This document shows, one piece after another, positions 36,661 to 48,590 of a DNA stretch of 64,000 nucleotides. The notes under the pieces are model-generated. The model worked only from the letters and a program-made list of their open reading frames with translations. It searched no databases and was not told the DNA's origin. The stretch's first letter is position 1, and every line of letters starts with the position of its first letter. The position numbers were made by a program, and so were the translations under genes. Source of the stretch: Paragonimus westermani. Its lineage: Eukaryota; Platyhelminthes; Trematoda; Plagiorchiida; Troglotrematidae. The stretch covers positions 117,121 to 181,120 of the forward strand of contig QNGE01000863.1 of NCBI GenBank assembly GCA_008508345.1. Direction: 5' to 3'.

Positions 36661-39600
36661 GGCGATTTTACTGGAAGAAAGAAAAGATAAACAGAATCAA
36701 AATGTCAAGGTAGATCTGCCGTAAGTTAGTTGGAATAAGAAAAGAAAGAAGCAATGTTTTAGTGGCTGAACCGAACAAACTCTCCAAAATAGCTTACGTT
36801 ATGCGATCAGAGGAATGATTCAGATGGTGAGCTATCTGAATCCAGATTTCTGTGTCAAGAGGAATAAATTTATCAAGCGCTTGTGAACGCCCATAGGAAA
36901 GGTATGGTCGAATTTCGTTACTCGTGCTCAAAACACTCGCCCTAATTTAGTGTACTAGTCGTTGTGGATGTGTTGATGGTGTTCAGTTCAACCGATCTTT
37001 CTTGCAAGCCCATACTAACCATTTCTTACTGGTAATTTCTCTATCCAAGACTGGTAGGACGGACACAAAATAACAGCTGCCTCTCAGTCTCACTCTGTCG
37101 TTGTTTGGGGACAGCATACTAGAAACCATAGTGACATGTGGGTCAAACACACTTGTCAAAACTGCACATGCCTAAGCAAGTTGCTTGTATATATATATAT
37201 ATATGTTAATGTGAGCTGAAAAACCGAATTTTTCGAGTATAAACCTTCTTACCGGTTCATCAGTCTCTTGCTTCATGGTAAAAATATTTGGCAGTGAATA
37301 GTGATTCGCGATAACGGTCACTGTCTATTGATTATTTTCAGGGAACGTGGGCTGACACGCGTTTTGTACAAAACTGTTACAAAAACATGATCATGTTAAG
37401 TAGATTGACTGCGTTCATTCGCTGACCGAAAAGTTACCGAACTGTTGTCCACAAGTTAACAATTGTGGAATCCCGACAGTTTTGCATAGTGTTCGGAAGT
37501 AACACAATGTTGACATCCTGTTTCATTGAAGTGGTTGATTAACTGATCGGTTACCTAATAATGCAGGTCCGGAAACTAAGAACAACTAAAACCGGCAAGC
37601 TTATCCATATTTAGCCAAATGCAAACGGATAGCATCATGGCACGTTACACACACAGTTACTGGAAGAGAACACACCTGTCGATGACCGTCAAGCACAGGG
37701 TGCCACAGAGCCACGCTCCATTTAATGCATTTACAACAGTCAAAGGGGTATCACTGTAAATAAATTTATTCTGCCGCTCACAGAGAGAAAGGTAGAGTTT
37801 AAACATAGGGTTGGTAAGATTTAAAATGTTATATGCTGTAACGGAATAGTGTAATCGACTAGTTGAACAACCGTCTCAAACCCGTAATATGGTGCAGTTA
37901 CGATCGCTGACAGGTTTCATAAACCATGTGCAGAAGACTTTACATACATAATTATTTTTTTCACAGAGTGCGTGCTCTCCATTGGCGTAACGCTTAAATT
38001 GGGTGAAAACTGGATCACCATTTTAATTCCAGAGGAATCGATCACACCCCACAGCTATTTAAGCACAAGTCAGAGTAGCATGGTTCACGCAGAATTTCAG
38101 TTCCACGAAACTTCAGATTTCAGCTTAAAACTGATACACGTACAATGCCGAAATAATTTGGTGTCGATGGAGAGAATTGAGAAACGGAGGACGCTGGTGA
38201 CTGGAAATTACAGAATAATTGCATAACGGTTCTTTATTTTGACCGTTCCTAACATCTCTTAACCCCATCGGTATAACCGATGAGCGTATTCTGACTCGCA
38301 GTTAATACAGTAAAAAGCAGTCATTGTTCAGCCGCAGATGTGACCATCGCATTTTGTATATTTTCATTTTTGAACGGAAGTTTATCTTCCAACTAAAAGT
38401 AGGTCATTTATCTTTCCTATCATCGCATTCTTTCACCCTATCGCTTATGACCTTCTAACGTCGTGTAACAATATAATATAGTCACCTCTGGTGTTTTTTT
38501 GTGCAGTTCATCAGTGTGCTGCGCTCGGGAAAGCCAATCAAGTGCGTGATTTTCATTGCCAGTTAAATGGCGAATTACGAATTCCTAACCTTGCGGTCGC
38601 AAGAGTAGATGAGCGAGCTTTTTCAGAGAGTCCTCCACTGACTTGTTTTACTCCAAGGGTGTGTGGTCAGCAGTGACGTAAACTAGTCGGTCGAGCAAAA
38701 ATGTCTGTTATTCCTTCCCAAGTCCGCAATATCACCAAACCTTTCCCCGCGAGTTAATTAGTTTTTTCCGACCTGCATTGAAATCCAACTAGTCTATTGA
38801 ATGCCACCTGTTTGCCGCTCAGTAACGCTTTGACCTCCTAGTAACTTGCTTCCCTTATAGTTTTCTGTGTTCAGTCACCAGCATTTTCAACATCAGCTAT
38901 CCTTCTTTCGTTATTGGGTGCATTATGATAGAAACTTGATTGAATTTTCCTTATCAATAAAAACAGAGATTCATCTTCGGTGGACCGATTGGAACTTTGA
39001 GCCAGTGAACAAAACAGAGATGTTAACCGATAAGTTATCGATTATCCACAATCTAATACATAGGTCGGGTAGTTAAACCAACAGAAAAGCGAGTGAGCAA
39101 CTGCCTAACACGTTCATGACGAAATTCGGTTGAAAAGTTGATCAATATTGAACCCCCGATTAAACCGGTAGGTTAAAATCATGAACAATTAAATTGACTC
39201 AATGAGTACGTTATTTTGTTAGCGGTTTTGCTAGTTTTCTCGATTTACGCATTTCAAGTTTTAATGAAAAGATGCCAGCTGCCTTTGCTGTAGACGAACG
39301 AGTCTTCTCAAGACTACATTTAAGCATCCTTGATATTTTAAATTTGATCGATGAACTTGATGTGATGTACTCACCTTCTTCTATTTGCTTTGAGGTTCCG
39401 ATGTTAACGAACGAGACGGTACATTTACTGAGGGACTTTAGATAATGCTCCTCGTTGTCTGATCATAATACTTGGCTCCAGAAGTGATATAGAACAAACA
39501 CTTGAGGTTGGTTGTTGAACAAAGGCAGTTTGAACTTCTTCCTTGTACGCCAATTCTGAATTTTTGGATATACGTTGCTTACTGTTTAAAGTTCTCTATA

Positions 39601-42552
39601 CCGTTTGATTGGCACTTTCCAGATGAAATTAATCCCATGGAACGGTAACGGACTTAAGCAAGCTTATATACTCTCTCGTATATGGTATATTGAAAGCTTT
39701 TCTCCAGTAAAGCTCTAGGGTGCAATTAGGTGACACATTGCTCTTGTTGCGTATGCTCTGCGCACCGTTAAATTTGTTTGTTTTTCTCCTTTTAACAGGA
39801 ACACTGTGTGGAAATGTATGTGCAGACCTTTTCATGTGGTTCTGTGTTACAATTCTTGATCAAATCCCCATTGTTTTATCATTACGGCAGGAAATCCGGA
39901 AGCGACATTTTTCCGTTAGTTTTTATTTCTGAGGTATATTTTGCGGACGATTGATAAGTGTTGAACTTTTGTAAGAAAGCTGATGGACGGAATTTTTATT
40001 CACAAGTGTAAATATGCCGTCCACATACGATTCGTAATAAGTGGATTACAAATTATATCCATCAAACGACGGCATTTAAATTAAGACATGAATATATCTA
40101 CGAAGATTTAATGAGATGATGATTCTGTCGTTATAGCACCTTTTTTCTGAAATAACATCTGTTGCAGAGAAAAGAGTTATGAAAGGTATAGCGAAGATTG
40201 AGTGATTCATGTGTGGCGAATGGAATGCTAAAGTAGTGGTGGCAGTTATCAATCAAGTCAACCTTTATTTCACCAGTAAGACTTTTGTGAAGGACAATAT
40301 TGTTCAGTTATATACTTTCAAACCTTTAGTAATATCAACGAACTCAAAAGTATGCAAACAGTATCAGAAACCGATTATGCTAGTCCGTGAAAGAGCGGGA
40401 CCAATATTTCATAAATCTATTTCAGTTTTGCACACGGTTTGTGCTGCCCAGATGGTCCACAAGGATGAGTAGACTGTGAGCCCCAAGAATATGCCTTTCG
40501 GATAGCTTCTGTGGGAAGTATTTCTAGCCTTCACATTTCGAAAGATTGGAGTTATTTTTTTGTTCTATCCTTTTTGTCAGTAAGACTTACATAAAATAGT
40601 CTTCTGGTTTGAGAGTTCACCTGAACGATTCATTAGGACCAAGGTGGACCATTTATGTGGATAAAATATTACTACACTAGTGGTTACCAATAGCTCTTTA
40701 ATAGTCTCTTAAGGACGAACTGGTTGTCAATTTTGACACAGTGGTACTGCAGACAACAATGCGCGAAACCTACCGTCACCTGTCAAACTAGAAGTGGAAT
40801 TTATAAAGTCAACTAAAAAGTTTCCTTGTGAAACTGTACAGTGCCACAGAATTCAGGACCAACTGATAATATTTTGAATTACAGAGGTAAATCAAATGAG
40901 ATATCCCGAACGTGTTTAAAAAGATCCGCACATTAACCATCTTCGCCTGATCGTTTATGACTATGATCAACGTGGCGAAGTTCCCGAACTCTTTCAGGGA
41001 GCTCCGGTTGGTGATATCGTCAGATGATTCGGGCCACTGCATGTTCATCATCGATTTCAGTAGAGACATCTACAGTTGTAAGCAAACAGCGTGAGTAACA
41101 CAGAGACTGTTTGGTCGAAAAACCGTCACGGATGGCGAGTGGAACAACATAAAATGGAACAAACAAACTTGTATATGACGATAATTCCATAGGACCATAT
41201 TCAACAATAACAAATTTTTCTTCAAGGAAAACACCTTATCATGCCGGCATGCACTCCACTGTTTCTCTGCACATTTCCACACGGCTAACTGAACTTCTCA
41301 ATACTTAACTCCACCTGTCTGTTCATGAGTAGTATAGTATGATCCATTATGCACAGTAAACTGCATGAAAGAAAAAATATAGCCATTGGTTGAGTGAAGT
41401 CAAATCAGTGGGCAAAGTGGAATCATTCTTTATGACTGATGGTGAACCGGTTTTCAAGACGAGGAAGTAAACTTATCTGGATACAGAAACTGACGGGGTA
41501 TGTCTTGTTGGGTGCAGCTGACAGGCGATTATCAAACTGTAGCAGAGAGTTTTGAGTGAACGGGAACAGAATGAGAAAAACAAATTTGAAAGTTTGGATC
41601 GTTTGATTAAGGAAGAGAACTCCGCGTTCCTCACAACTTATTGAAGCTAAAACTGTTGGTAAACCCCAATCTATCACAAAAACCAAAGGTGAAATATATC
41701 TTCACAGGATAAATCAGTGAAGATCACCGCAATGAAGAAGTCACGTTTGTTGGACTTCTGGAGATACATTATATTGTTTTGTATCGCATTTTCCAGTGGT
41801 CTGTTCACTGAACGAATTGTAAATGAGAAACTGTCTGCTTACAATCTGTTTACAACAGCAGAGAACATGGCGACCAGAAGCTCATTCATCACTCATTAAT
41901 CGTTTTAGCACATAATCACGGTTAGCCTTGTTTCAATGAGCAGAATCAAAGCGCACTAACTGGTGGTATAGGAATTTCTACTCTCCAGATGACCGAACTT
42001 AGGGTTATTTATGAAGCTCAGTGTGCACTGTCAGTTATCTCTTCAACAGGCTATTTAAAGTCGTAGATGGTAAGTTAGTTTCAGTACATCCTAAGCTTGA
42101 TTGACGCTAAAGCTTAAAATCCAAAACCGCAAGCTAGAAGATAGTGTTGACGTAGAGCATAACAAATGTGCACTCAGCCGAATAGGGAAAATTTCAGCTA
42201 TGAGAGGCGGGAAACCTAGCAAAAAGTATTATCAAATTAGGCGAACAAACGTGCATTCAGAGTATGGACTGATTTTCAGCTGATAAAGTTCAACGACAAC
42301 GATTAGCTGACAATTAACTATTCCCCATCCAATAATGTGAATTGTGTAAATCGTGCAGTATCAGAAAATGCGTAATTTTTTGATGATAACAGTCTCTATT
42401 TTTCATGATTTACGGCTAGATTTACCTAGCGCTTTATAGGAAGCCCTGCAAATCAACCTCCAAGCACACATCCGAGTTGATCCCCTTATCTATAAGACAT
42501 TGGGAGAAAACTGGAGACTAGTTTTGAGAAATTTGAAACACTGCGTTTCCAT
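36661..42552. other. About 6 kb with no recognisable gene
   Basis: Only short open frames (87 codons or fewer). Apart from the TA run at 37188-37204 no repeat was identified. Confidence 0.5.
37188..37204. repeat. TA dinucleotide microsatellite
   Basis: An uninterrupted alternating TA run of 17 bases. Confidence 0.9.
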
Positions 42553-42674
42553 TATCCAGTTCATCGGGACAGTAAGAAAACACATTGCGAGATGCGAGCA
42601 TTTCGTTTATTCTCATTAGTCGGTGACATAAAAAATTCAGTTAGATAAGTTAAGTGCGTATCGTCAAAACAATG
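42553..42674 (-). mobile_element. PLE 3' terminal repeat
   Basis: Lies 35 bp beyond the stop codon of the PLE C-terminus on the same strand. It aligns over about 120 bp with the inverted plus-strand copy at 44001-44122, from CATTGTTTTGACG through the hammerhead-like motif to GATGAACTGG. A second CTGATGA-type box (CCGATGA here, CTGATGA in the other copy) follows some 25 bp after the ribozyme motif. Confidence 0.7.
42581..42625 (-). ncRNA. Hammerhead-like motif in PLE 3' repeat
   Basis: On the minus strand, stem I CGA pairs with TCG, with an outer CAC-GTG. Box CTAATGA (G5 changed to A) is followed by a weak stem II (GAATAAAC). Then come GAAA and a compact stem III hairpin ATG-CTCG-CAT ending in C17. 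Hammerheads with tiny stem III in terminal repeats are established for PLEs. The weak stem II and G5 change suggest low or no activity. Confidence 0.55.
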
Positions 42675-42708
42675 AAACGAACGAACTTCACTTAGTTGCA
42701 ATCAGGTT

Positions 42709-43171
42709 TCACTGCCACGGCAACGAAATTGGTTGCGTCAGTTCGCTTTGCCAACAAAGGGCCGGTGCGTGACGCGTGATCAACATTGCCTCTGAGAGCG
42801 CTAACAATCTAGGGTCGAGATTGCGCAATATGACCGTGAACGAAGTGTCGGGGTCAACCACATGACCTGTTGCGTTTAGGTGTTTCGCGATCGAAGACGC
42901 CGGATTTCTGTTCGAGTGTTGATATGCTGACCCGCCTTGAAACCTTGTTTGCACTGGCCACTTGGGAATGTGCTCCGCCTTCCTCTGTCGTAAAGTTCGG
43001 TCCGTTCTGCTGATGTATGAATGACCGCAACTGGTAAATAACGTGAGAGACAGAGTTTTCCGAAGAAGAACGATCGGGGCAGTGGAGGCTCATCCTATGG
43101 GTGGAGAGTAACAAGCGCAATTCCGCCGCGGGATATGTGCGATCAATGACATATTTCAACTTTCGACTTAC
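42709..43171 (-). pseudogene. PLE linker and GIY-YIG endonuclease, downstream part
   Basis: From the gap edge, the minus strand reads VSRKLKYVIDRTYPAAELRL, the linker between RT and endonuclease. It then loses frame at an 11-bp deletion near 43033 relative to the copy at 43393-43617. That deletion removes the cysteine-containing GIY-YIG start in this copy. After a second shift near 42950 it continues NRNPASSIAKHLNATGHV and ends in SLPWQ-stop (42709), the usual PLE C-terminus. The terminal repeat follows directly. The overlap with the other side of the gap is treated in the findings. Confidence 0.75.
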
Positions 43172-43392
43172 NNNNNNNNNNNNNNNNNNNNNNNNNNNNN
43201 NNNNNNNNNNNNNNNNNNNNNNNNNNNNNNNNNNNNNNNNNNNNNNNNNNNNNNNNNNNNNNNNNNNNNNNNNNNNNNNNNNNNNNNNNNNNNNNNNNNN
43301 NNNNNNNNNNNNNNNNNNNNNNNNNNNNNNNNNNNNNNNNNNNNNNNNNNNNNNNNNNNNNNNNNNNNNNNNNNNNNNNNNNNNNNNNNNNN
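43172..43392. other. Assembly gap (221 N)
   Basis: Unknown sequence inside the PLE. Open frames drawn through it are artefacts. Confidence 0.99.
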
Positions 43393-43992
43393 CCACTTGG
43401 GAATGTGCTCCACCTTCATCTGTCGTAAATTTCGGTCCGTTCTGCTGATGTATGAATGACCGCAACTGCAGGTGAACTGGTAAATAAAGTGAGAGACAGA
43501 GTTTTCCGAAGAAGAACGATCGGGGCAGTGGAGGCTCATCCTACGCGTGGAGAGTAACAAGCGCAATTCTGCCGCGGGATATGTGCGATCAATGACATAT
43601 TTCAACTTTCGACTTACATCGGTAACGTTGTGGTCACCTGCGTAGGGAAGGTTGATAAAAACCTGCTTTTTCGGCACTAACTGTGGTTGGGAGGCAGGCA
43701 CTCGTTCCTTGCGATAGATTTCAATAAATTTGGCCGGATATTCATTCGCAAACAGAACATTCTTCCAGCGCTCCTCCTCTGACTGTAGGCTGTCGGCCGT
43801 GCACAGTTTCCTTGGTCGGTGAAAAGCAGGTCGTACCAAGCTACATTTGTGAGCCACCGGTGTAAATGAAGAGAATTGTAGGTACTGCCCACTCCATGTG
43901 GCTTTTCGATAAACCTGCCTACTAAGTTTACCATCTAGGTGCCTAGAAATAAGGATGTCTAGGAATGGTAGTGAGTTATCTAACTTTTGTTC
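43393..43992 (-). pseudogene. PLE reverse transcriptase C-terminus, linker and GIY-YIG start
   Basis: An open frame of 200 codons with no stop, bounded by TAA at 43993-43995 upstream and by the gap downstream. In order it holds SLPFLDILISR and TWSGQYLQF (RT thumb region), then VAHKCSLVRPAFHRPRKLC. Next come LPYAGD and RKLKYVIDRTYPAA, the linker. Last is CSCGHSYISRTDRNLRQ leading to HIPKW, the start of the endonuclease, in which the YIG glycine reads serine. RT catalytic aspartates would lie upstream and are missing: the element is 5' truncated. It is the best preserved coding piece in the window. No initiation codon should be sought, since the true start is lost. Confidence 0.85.
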
Positions 43993-44000
43993 TTAGGTGA

Positions 44001-44122
44001 CATTGTTTTGACGTTACGTGCTTAACCTATATAACACAGTGTTTTATGTAACCGACTAAGGAGAAAAAACGAAATGCTTGCATCTCGCAATGTATGTTTT
44101 CTTGCTGTCCTGATGAATTGGA
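44001..44122 (+). mobile_element. Inverted PLE terminal repeat at 5' end of element
   Basis: Plus-strand copy of the 42553-42674 repeat, starting only 8 bp from the truncated RT frame. PLE insertions often carry a partial inverted terminal repeat at the 5' junction, so 42553-44122 is best read as one insertion. Identity to the 3' copy is roughly 80 percent by eye, so the two are not freshly copied from one template, or they have since diverged. Confidence 0.65.
44053..44087 (+). ncRNA. Hammerhead-like motif in inverted PLE repeat
   Basis: CGA, CTAAGGA, GAAAAAAC (very weak stem II), GAAA, hairpin ATG-CTTG-CAT, then C17 and TCG closing stem I. The structure is the same as at 42.6 kb, with an extra change in box one. 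Confidence 0.5.
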
Positions 44123-44339
44123 GACCAGCCAGTTGGTTAAGTAACCGAGACGTTTTGATTCCAAAACTCCAAACATGACCAGGTAGAAGTGATTATTTTG
44201 AAAAAGACTACATATTAGTAGCAGATTTTTAACCACTGCATGTACTCCGCCAATAGTAATACCCAGGGTGGCTGCTTGTGAACAGTTTGAGTGTAAGCGG
44301 AGTTGGAACCGTTTTGTTAACTGAATACGACATATAAGT

Positions 44340-45330
44340 GGAAACACATACTGATCACTAAGACCATGTCTGCAAAACAGGCAGGGTTGGTAACCACATC
44401 AAAACAGAATTCCTCCTTGAAAGTCTTTGCAATTCTGGAAACATGGATTGGCGAAGCTTTGTACATAGTGGTCAACAAGGATAAGCTTTTCTGGATGAAT
44501 TTCGAACCACAGATCAAAACAGAATACAAAAAAGTGTGTACACGCCCCTACTTTCGTCGAGAACCAAACGTGATTTCGATGTCACGGATAACGTATGCTG
44601 GTAAAACAACTCGTACTTTCGCTGATACCTCTTTCACAATATTACAAGCTGACAAGATAGTGCCACCCAAATAAGCGAAAATGTACACCATCCCAAACAG
44701 ATTTTCTGGAATGAAGAAAATAGTGGTGGAATTATTCCACTCTTGGAGCAGCGCTTCGCAATTTGGAGGTCGAAGTGCATTCCATACAAACCAGCTACAT
44801 CACTGATTTTGTTCGGCGTGGTCTGCATTTTTTCGGCAGAGAGCTGTTTTAGGCATTGTCATCCGCATACCCCATGTCAGTCCACCTAGGGTTAGAAAGC
44901 AGTTGAACACCAAACTTACTGGATTCTTCATGCACAACTTTCAGAATGTCGTCAATGCAAACTTGTACAAGAGGAGTGATATGGGACACCTTCAACAAAC
45001 ACCGTCGGAAGTGGTGAATGACCGATATATTTGCCCCTAAACCCCGTTTACAGTGTAGGCATATAGTGGTCCCAATAGGTTCACGTATTTCCCTGATACT
45101 CCCAGAGATCGTTATGAGCAACCGAATTTAAAACAGCCTTCAAGCCTGAAAAAACCACGACCGTCAGCCACCTACATAAGTGCTTATGCTTATAGATCTG
45201 TCGCGGGGTGAAACTGTGATCAAACCACCCACGACCGGACCGAAATCCCCCTCTTCCTTGCGTACCTGGCTTCGTTCGGGTTTAGTGAGCTGACGTGATA
45301 TAAGGTCAGTGAGTACCTTACACGTAACAG
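44340..45330 (-). pseudogene. Non-LTR retrotransposon (LINE) reverse transcriptase remnant
   Basis: Frame-broken minus-strand pieces follow the order of a LINE RT. Near 45150-45180 is VVFSGLKAVLNSVAHNDLW, in the position of the first aspartate block. Near 44990-45040 is SFTTSDGV followed by a CPISLLLYKF segment. IDDILKVVHEESSKFGV and TDMGYADD, the catalytic YxDD (near 44860), come next. QTTPNKISDVAGLYGMHF (44828 downward) follows, then FAYLGGTI and KEVSAKVRVVLPAYVIRDI (about 44570-44680). Beyond that only traces remain to about 44340. An in-frame stop follows YADDNA, and several frameshifts occur. Clade was not determined. Endonuclease was not found. Such an element could be the enzyme source for the SINEs, but this copy is dead. 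Confidence 0.75.
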
Positions 45331-48139
45331 ACGCCGGGCTGATGCTTCTGTGGTTGTCACATCGAATTCAGCCTCCGTTTCTGAAAACAGAAATAACTGT
45401 TGATAAGCATTAACTACGAAGTACCTATTCAGTTCATAAAATCGTCCGGAGGTGTTTCGTCAGTTCTGAAACCGACCTTTTCCCACGATCATCTAAGAGT
45501 TGGAAACAGGATGCCTAGTCCATGAGTTTTGTTACAATTCAGAAACATAAGCTTCAAGGCTAATTGTACTTCCGACACAAAACTGATGGGTGAGCAATAA
45601 CTGACCTCTCAGGGCCAGTTGTCTAGAAAGCCTAATTGAGGCCAGCTGAACCGTTCCTCAAAATGCGCAGCCCACCTGTCAAGTTTTGCGAATCCTATCT
45701 GCCGAATGTTTCACTGTGTAGTTTCGATACATGTTCCACAGAAATCTGCTGGAACTCACTTGCCCAGCTTTTATGCAATGATGCCAGACTACAATGGTCT
45801 GCTTTTGAGTTGAAGGCTGCACTCGTAATGCATAGCGAAAGCCATGCCCAAATATTCTCAAGTTTATCATTAGCAGCGCACACTTAGTTGAAGTGATACT
45901 ATTCGGAAGCGTCTCTATTAAGCCTACACTGACCTGTTCAAGTTTGTGCACACTGGCTGGAGTTATTGGTGTCTGAGAAATACACGTTCACCGAACCATG
46001 GGAAAGCGAATCGAAAAGCGGTGGGCTGCATTTTCAAAAATGACCAGTACAACGAAACTTGTTTATGAATCTTCCCCCGGTTTTTGCAAGAATACCAATA
46101 AGTTTTTCCTTTCCTTTTTTTTGTTTCGGCTGACCGTGAAAGAGAGCCCTGTAGAGATCGACGAGTTCTACACCTAGTTAGTTCGAGAGTATCTCTAGAG
46201 AAGTTCTCATACTTTATTAGGCACACGAATGACACACCACTAAGAACTCCATCGAAGCGATGTTGGGTTTCCACGAACTTGCAAATCTTTTCCCGAGTGG
46301 GGTCGATATACAAGCATGTTAATTTCATGAGACTGATTGCTTCTTGGTAATTTCTCTTCAGACAACAGTTTGAAAAACAACTTCTGGAACTGGCCTAATG
46401 GAATACGCTCCTGATAGAAATCAGTGCGTATCCGTTCCACTGACACCTTCTACTGTAATGACAGCAACCGATCCATTGTAGCTGAAACCATATTAAGCGA
46501 TATTACACGTTTTCTTTAGGGTTACGAGCAGTGCGTTTCTTCAACACTCCCTGTCGCCTGTGTGCTGATTTCTGGAAAGTCAAAGGTTAACGCAATTAGC
46601 CGTGTAAACTCAGTATGATCCTGGATTTATCCATCGTCACAATTACCCCCGCTGGCGACTCAACATTCCTCTGGATACGTTCATTCGTTGTGATGGAACT
46701 CTGAACCACTTCACCATCACAAACCTCTGTGAGTCAGTTTCCTTTATTTTCGTCACATTTTGGCTCCGTGTTCATAACTAAGATTAAGACATTGTTTAGA
46801 TCCACCACATGATTTATCTAAGGTTCACAAAGTGGGTATACCTCTCGCGCATGTTTGATATGTGGACCCGGCAGTGTAACTCACCGGTCTAGCGGCTACC
46901 ATAATTTCTTGAATCCCCCAGCCTAACGCTGTTGGACTGCCTCTAATGGGAGTGCATTAAGTAGTTTAACGCAATATAAGAGATTAAGTCAAAATAACAG
47001 AAAGTGCTTTCTCCCAACGTATCCTCGTTTTTACCGAATTTCAACGGAAAGAGGTGGCATATATTAGTTTAGTGTGACTTATTGCTTAGATAGTGTGATA
47101 CTCTCGGACAAATCGATATAACTGTGGTACGTTTGTACACACAGCCTATAATTCTACACCGACGATAAAGATGTTACCTATTCGATGCTTTGACTGCGGG
47201 AATTTCATCGTAGCCTCTGTGTGCAGACATCTTTATGAAGAATTTTAGACATACTCATCTGAAAGCATGCACCCGTAACTGTGACGTTTGCGAATATCTT
47301 ATGGAGGACACGGTATGCGTAGCTGGCGAACAAAAATAACCCAACGGACAGGGTAACCAGTTTTAACAGGGTCCAGAATGACAAAATATTTACATAAGAC
47401 TTTGAACACAACAAGCAACCAACACTCCGGAGTGTTTGGGTTCGACATGCTGTCGATAGATCTGTTGGCTAATCGACTTGTAGGAAGATAACCTGGGACA
47501 TCAGATATACTCATTTCGTCAGCTTTCCCCACTGAAACAGGAAAACAGCTACGTTAAACCACTTCATCAGCAATGAGTGTGTGTGCAGAGTACGATTTCT
47601 GGTGAACTGACATCAGTAAACACGCTGTTCTTGGAAGAGGAGACAAAAGAACAGCCTGTAAACAAGGCCAGACGGCGTCCCACGAATGCAAACAAATAAT
47701 ATCCAGACCCTTATCTGTAGGTGTCCGTAAACATCACCCAGCCTCTACCAGTAGCTGAATCACCATGGCAATCAGCAGCGCAAATATGACTTATTTTATA
47801 AAACCGCGTCAACCCGGCCTCTTCTTATCGTCGATTTGCCGATTCAAACGGGGTGAGTCAAAAGCTGTGATGCCAAATTTTGGCCAAAGGTGATGGAATC
47901 GGAATTCAACTGAATAATTCACCCTTGTGCAAACAGAAGCGCTTTTTCAGGTATTGTGATTGCTTTGACCCACTACTCACATTGACCGATCAAACTCTGA
48001 TGCGTCATAAGTGTGACATATTTATACCTAAACGTTTCCTCTGCTTATCTACGACGTGGTCGACCTTAATGACAACACTGTTTCGTACACTTGTATAAGT
48101 AATGTGACAAATCTCATAATCCAGGCGAGAATCGATTGT
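45331..48139. other. No firm gene; possible LINE upstream part
   Basis: The minus-strand frame at 45695-45883 lies where the region between LINE endonuclease and RT would be, but shows no diagnostic motif. A 121-codon minus frame (45963-46328) is not recognised. A tRNA-like promoter trace near 46870 was considered and not accepted. Confidence 0.35.
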
Positions 48140-48320
48140 GAAAAATCAAGGCATCGACTAGATTCGGACCTGCAACAGAAACAACTTGCCTAAACACGGC
48201 AAGCACTCCACCAGCTAAGTCGACGACTCAGAAGTTTCACATATTGAACTCACTTACCGGCCCAATTCACCGTGTCATATGGGATCCACCAAACGATCAA
48301 ACAGACTGACTGACCATGCA
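48140..48320 (-). repeat. tRNA-derived SINE, second family
   Basis: Minus strand: an upstream block (CGTTTGGTGGATCCCATATG, then CAATATGTGAAACTTCTGA) is shared with the 5.6-kb copy. An A-box TTAGCTGGTGGAGTGC and a B-box GGTCCGAATC follow, at tRNA-like spacing. It faces the plus-strand copy at 48.43-48.59 kb. Confidence 0.6.
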
Positions 48321-48424
48321 GCATTTCTCAACAGTTCACACCGGAACCTATCAGCGCCACTGCTGAGCCCTAAAGTAGTATGGCAGACTTAACAATTTAA
48401 ATGAGAAATACACACACGTGTGAG

Positions 48425-48590
48425 TACCTCATTTCATAAAACCGTAACTGAGTGCCTGACTGAGTCCAAAATGTGAAATCCATAAGCTTCTGGGCAGCTT
48501 CGTAGGTCAGCTGGTAGAGCGAAGTTTCTGTTGCCGGTTAGAATCCAGCCGAAGCCTGACTTTTTGCAATTGGGTCTCGTTTAAATTTCA
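48425..48590 (+). repeat. tRNA-derived SINE, second family
   Basis: Plus strand: CAAAATGTGAAATCCATAAG, then GTAGGTCAGCTGGTAGAGCG (A-box) and GGTTAGAATCC (B-box with one change). It matches the 5.6-kb copy in both the upstream block and promoter. Confidence 0.6.

Noticed and set aside
43168..43857. 229-codon open frame through the gap
   Set aside because: About a third of it is N; only 43393 upward is real sequence, and the true open region extends upstream to 43992.
45695..45887. Opposed open frames as genes, or LINE endonuclease
   Set aside because: No catalytic motifs; position relative to the LINE RT is suggestive only.
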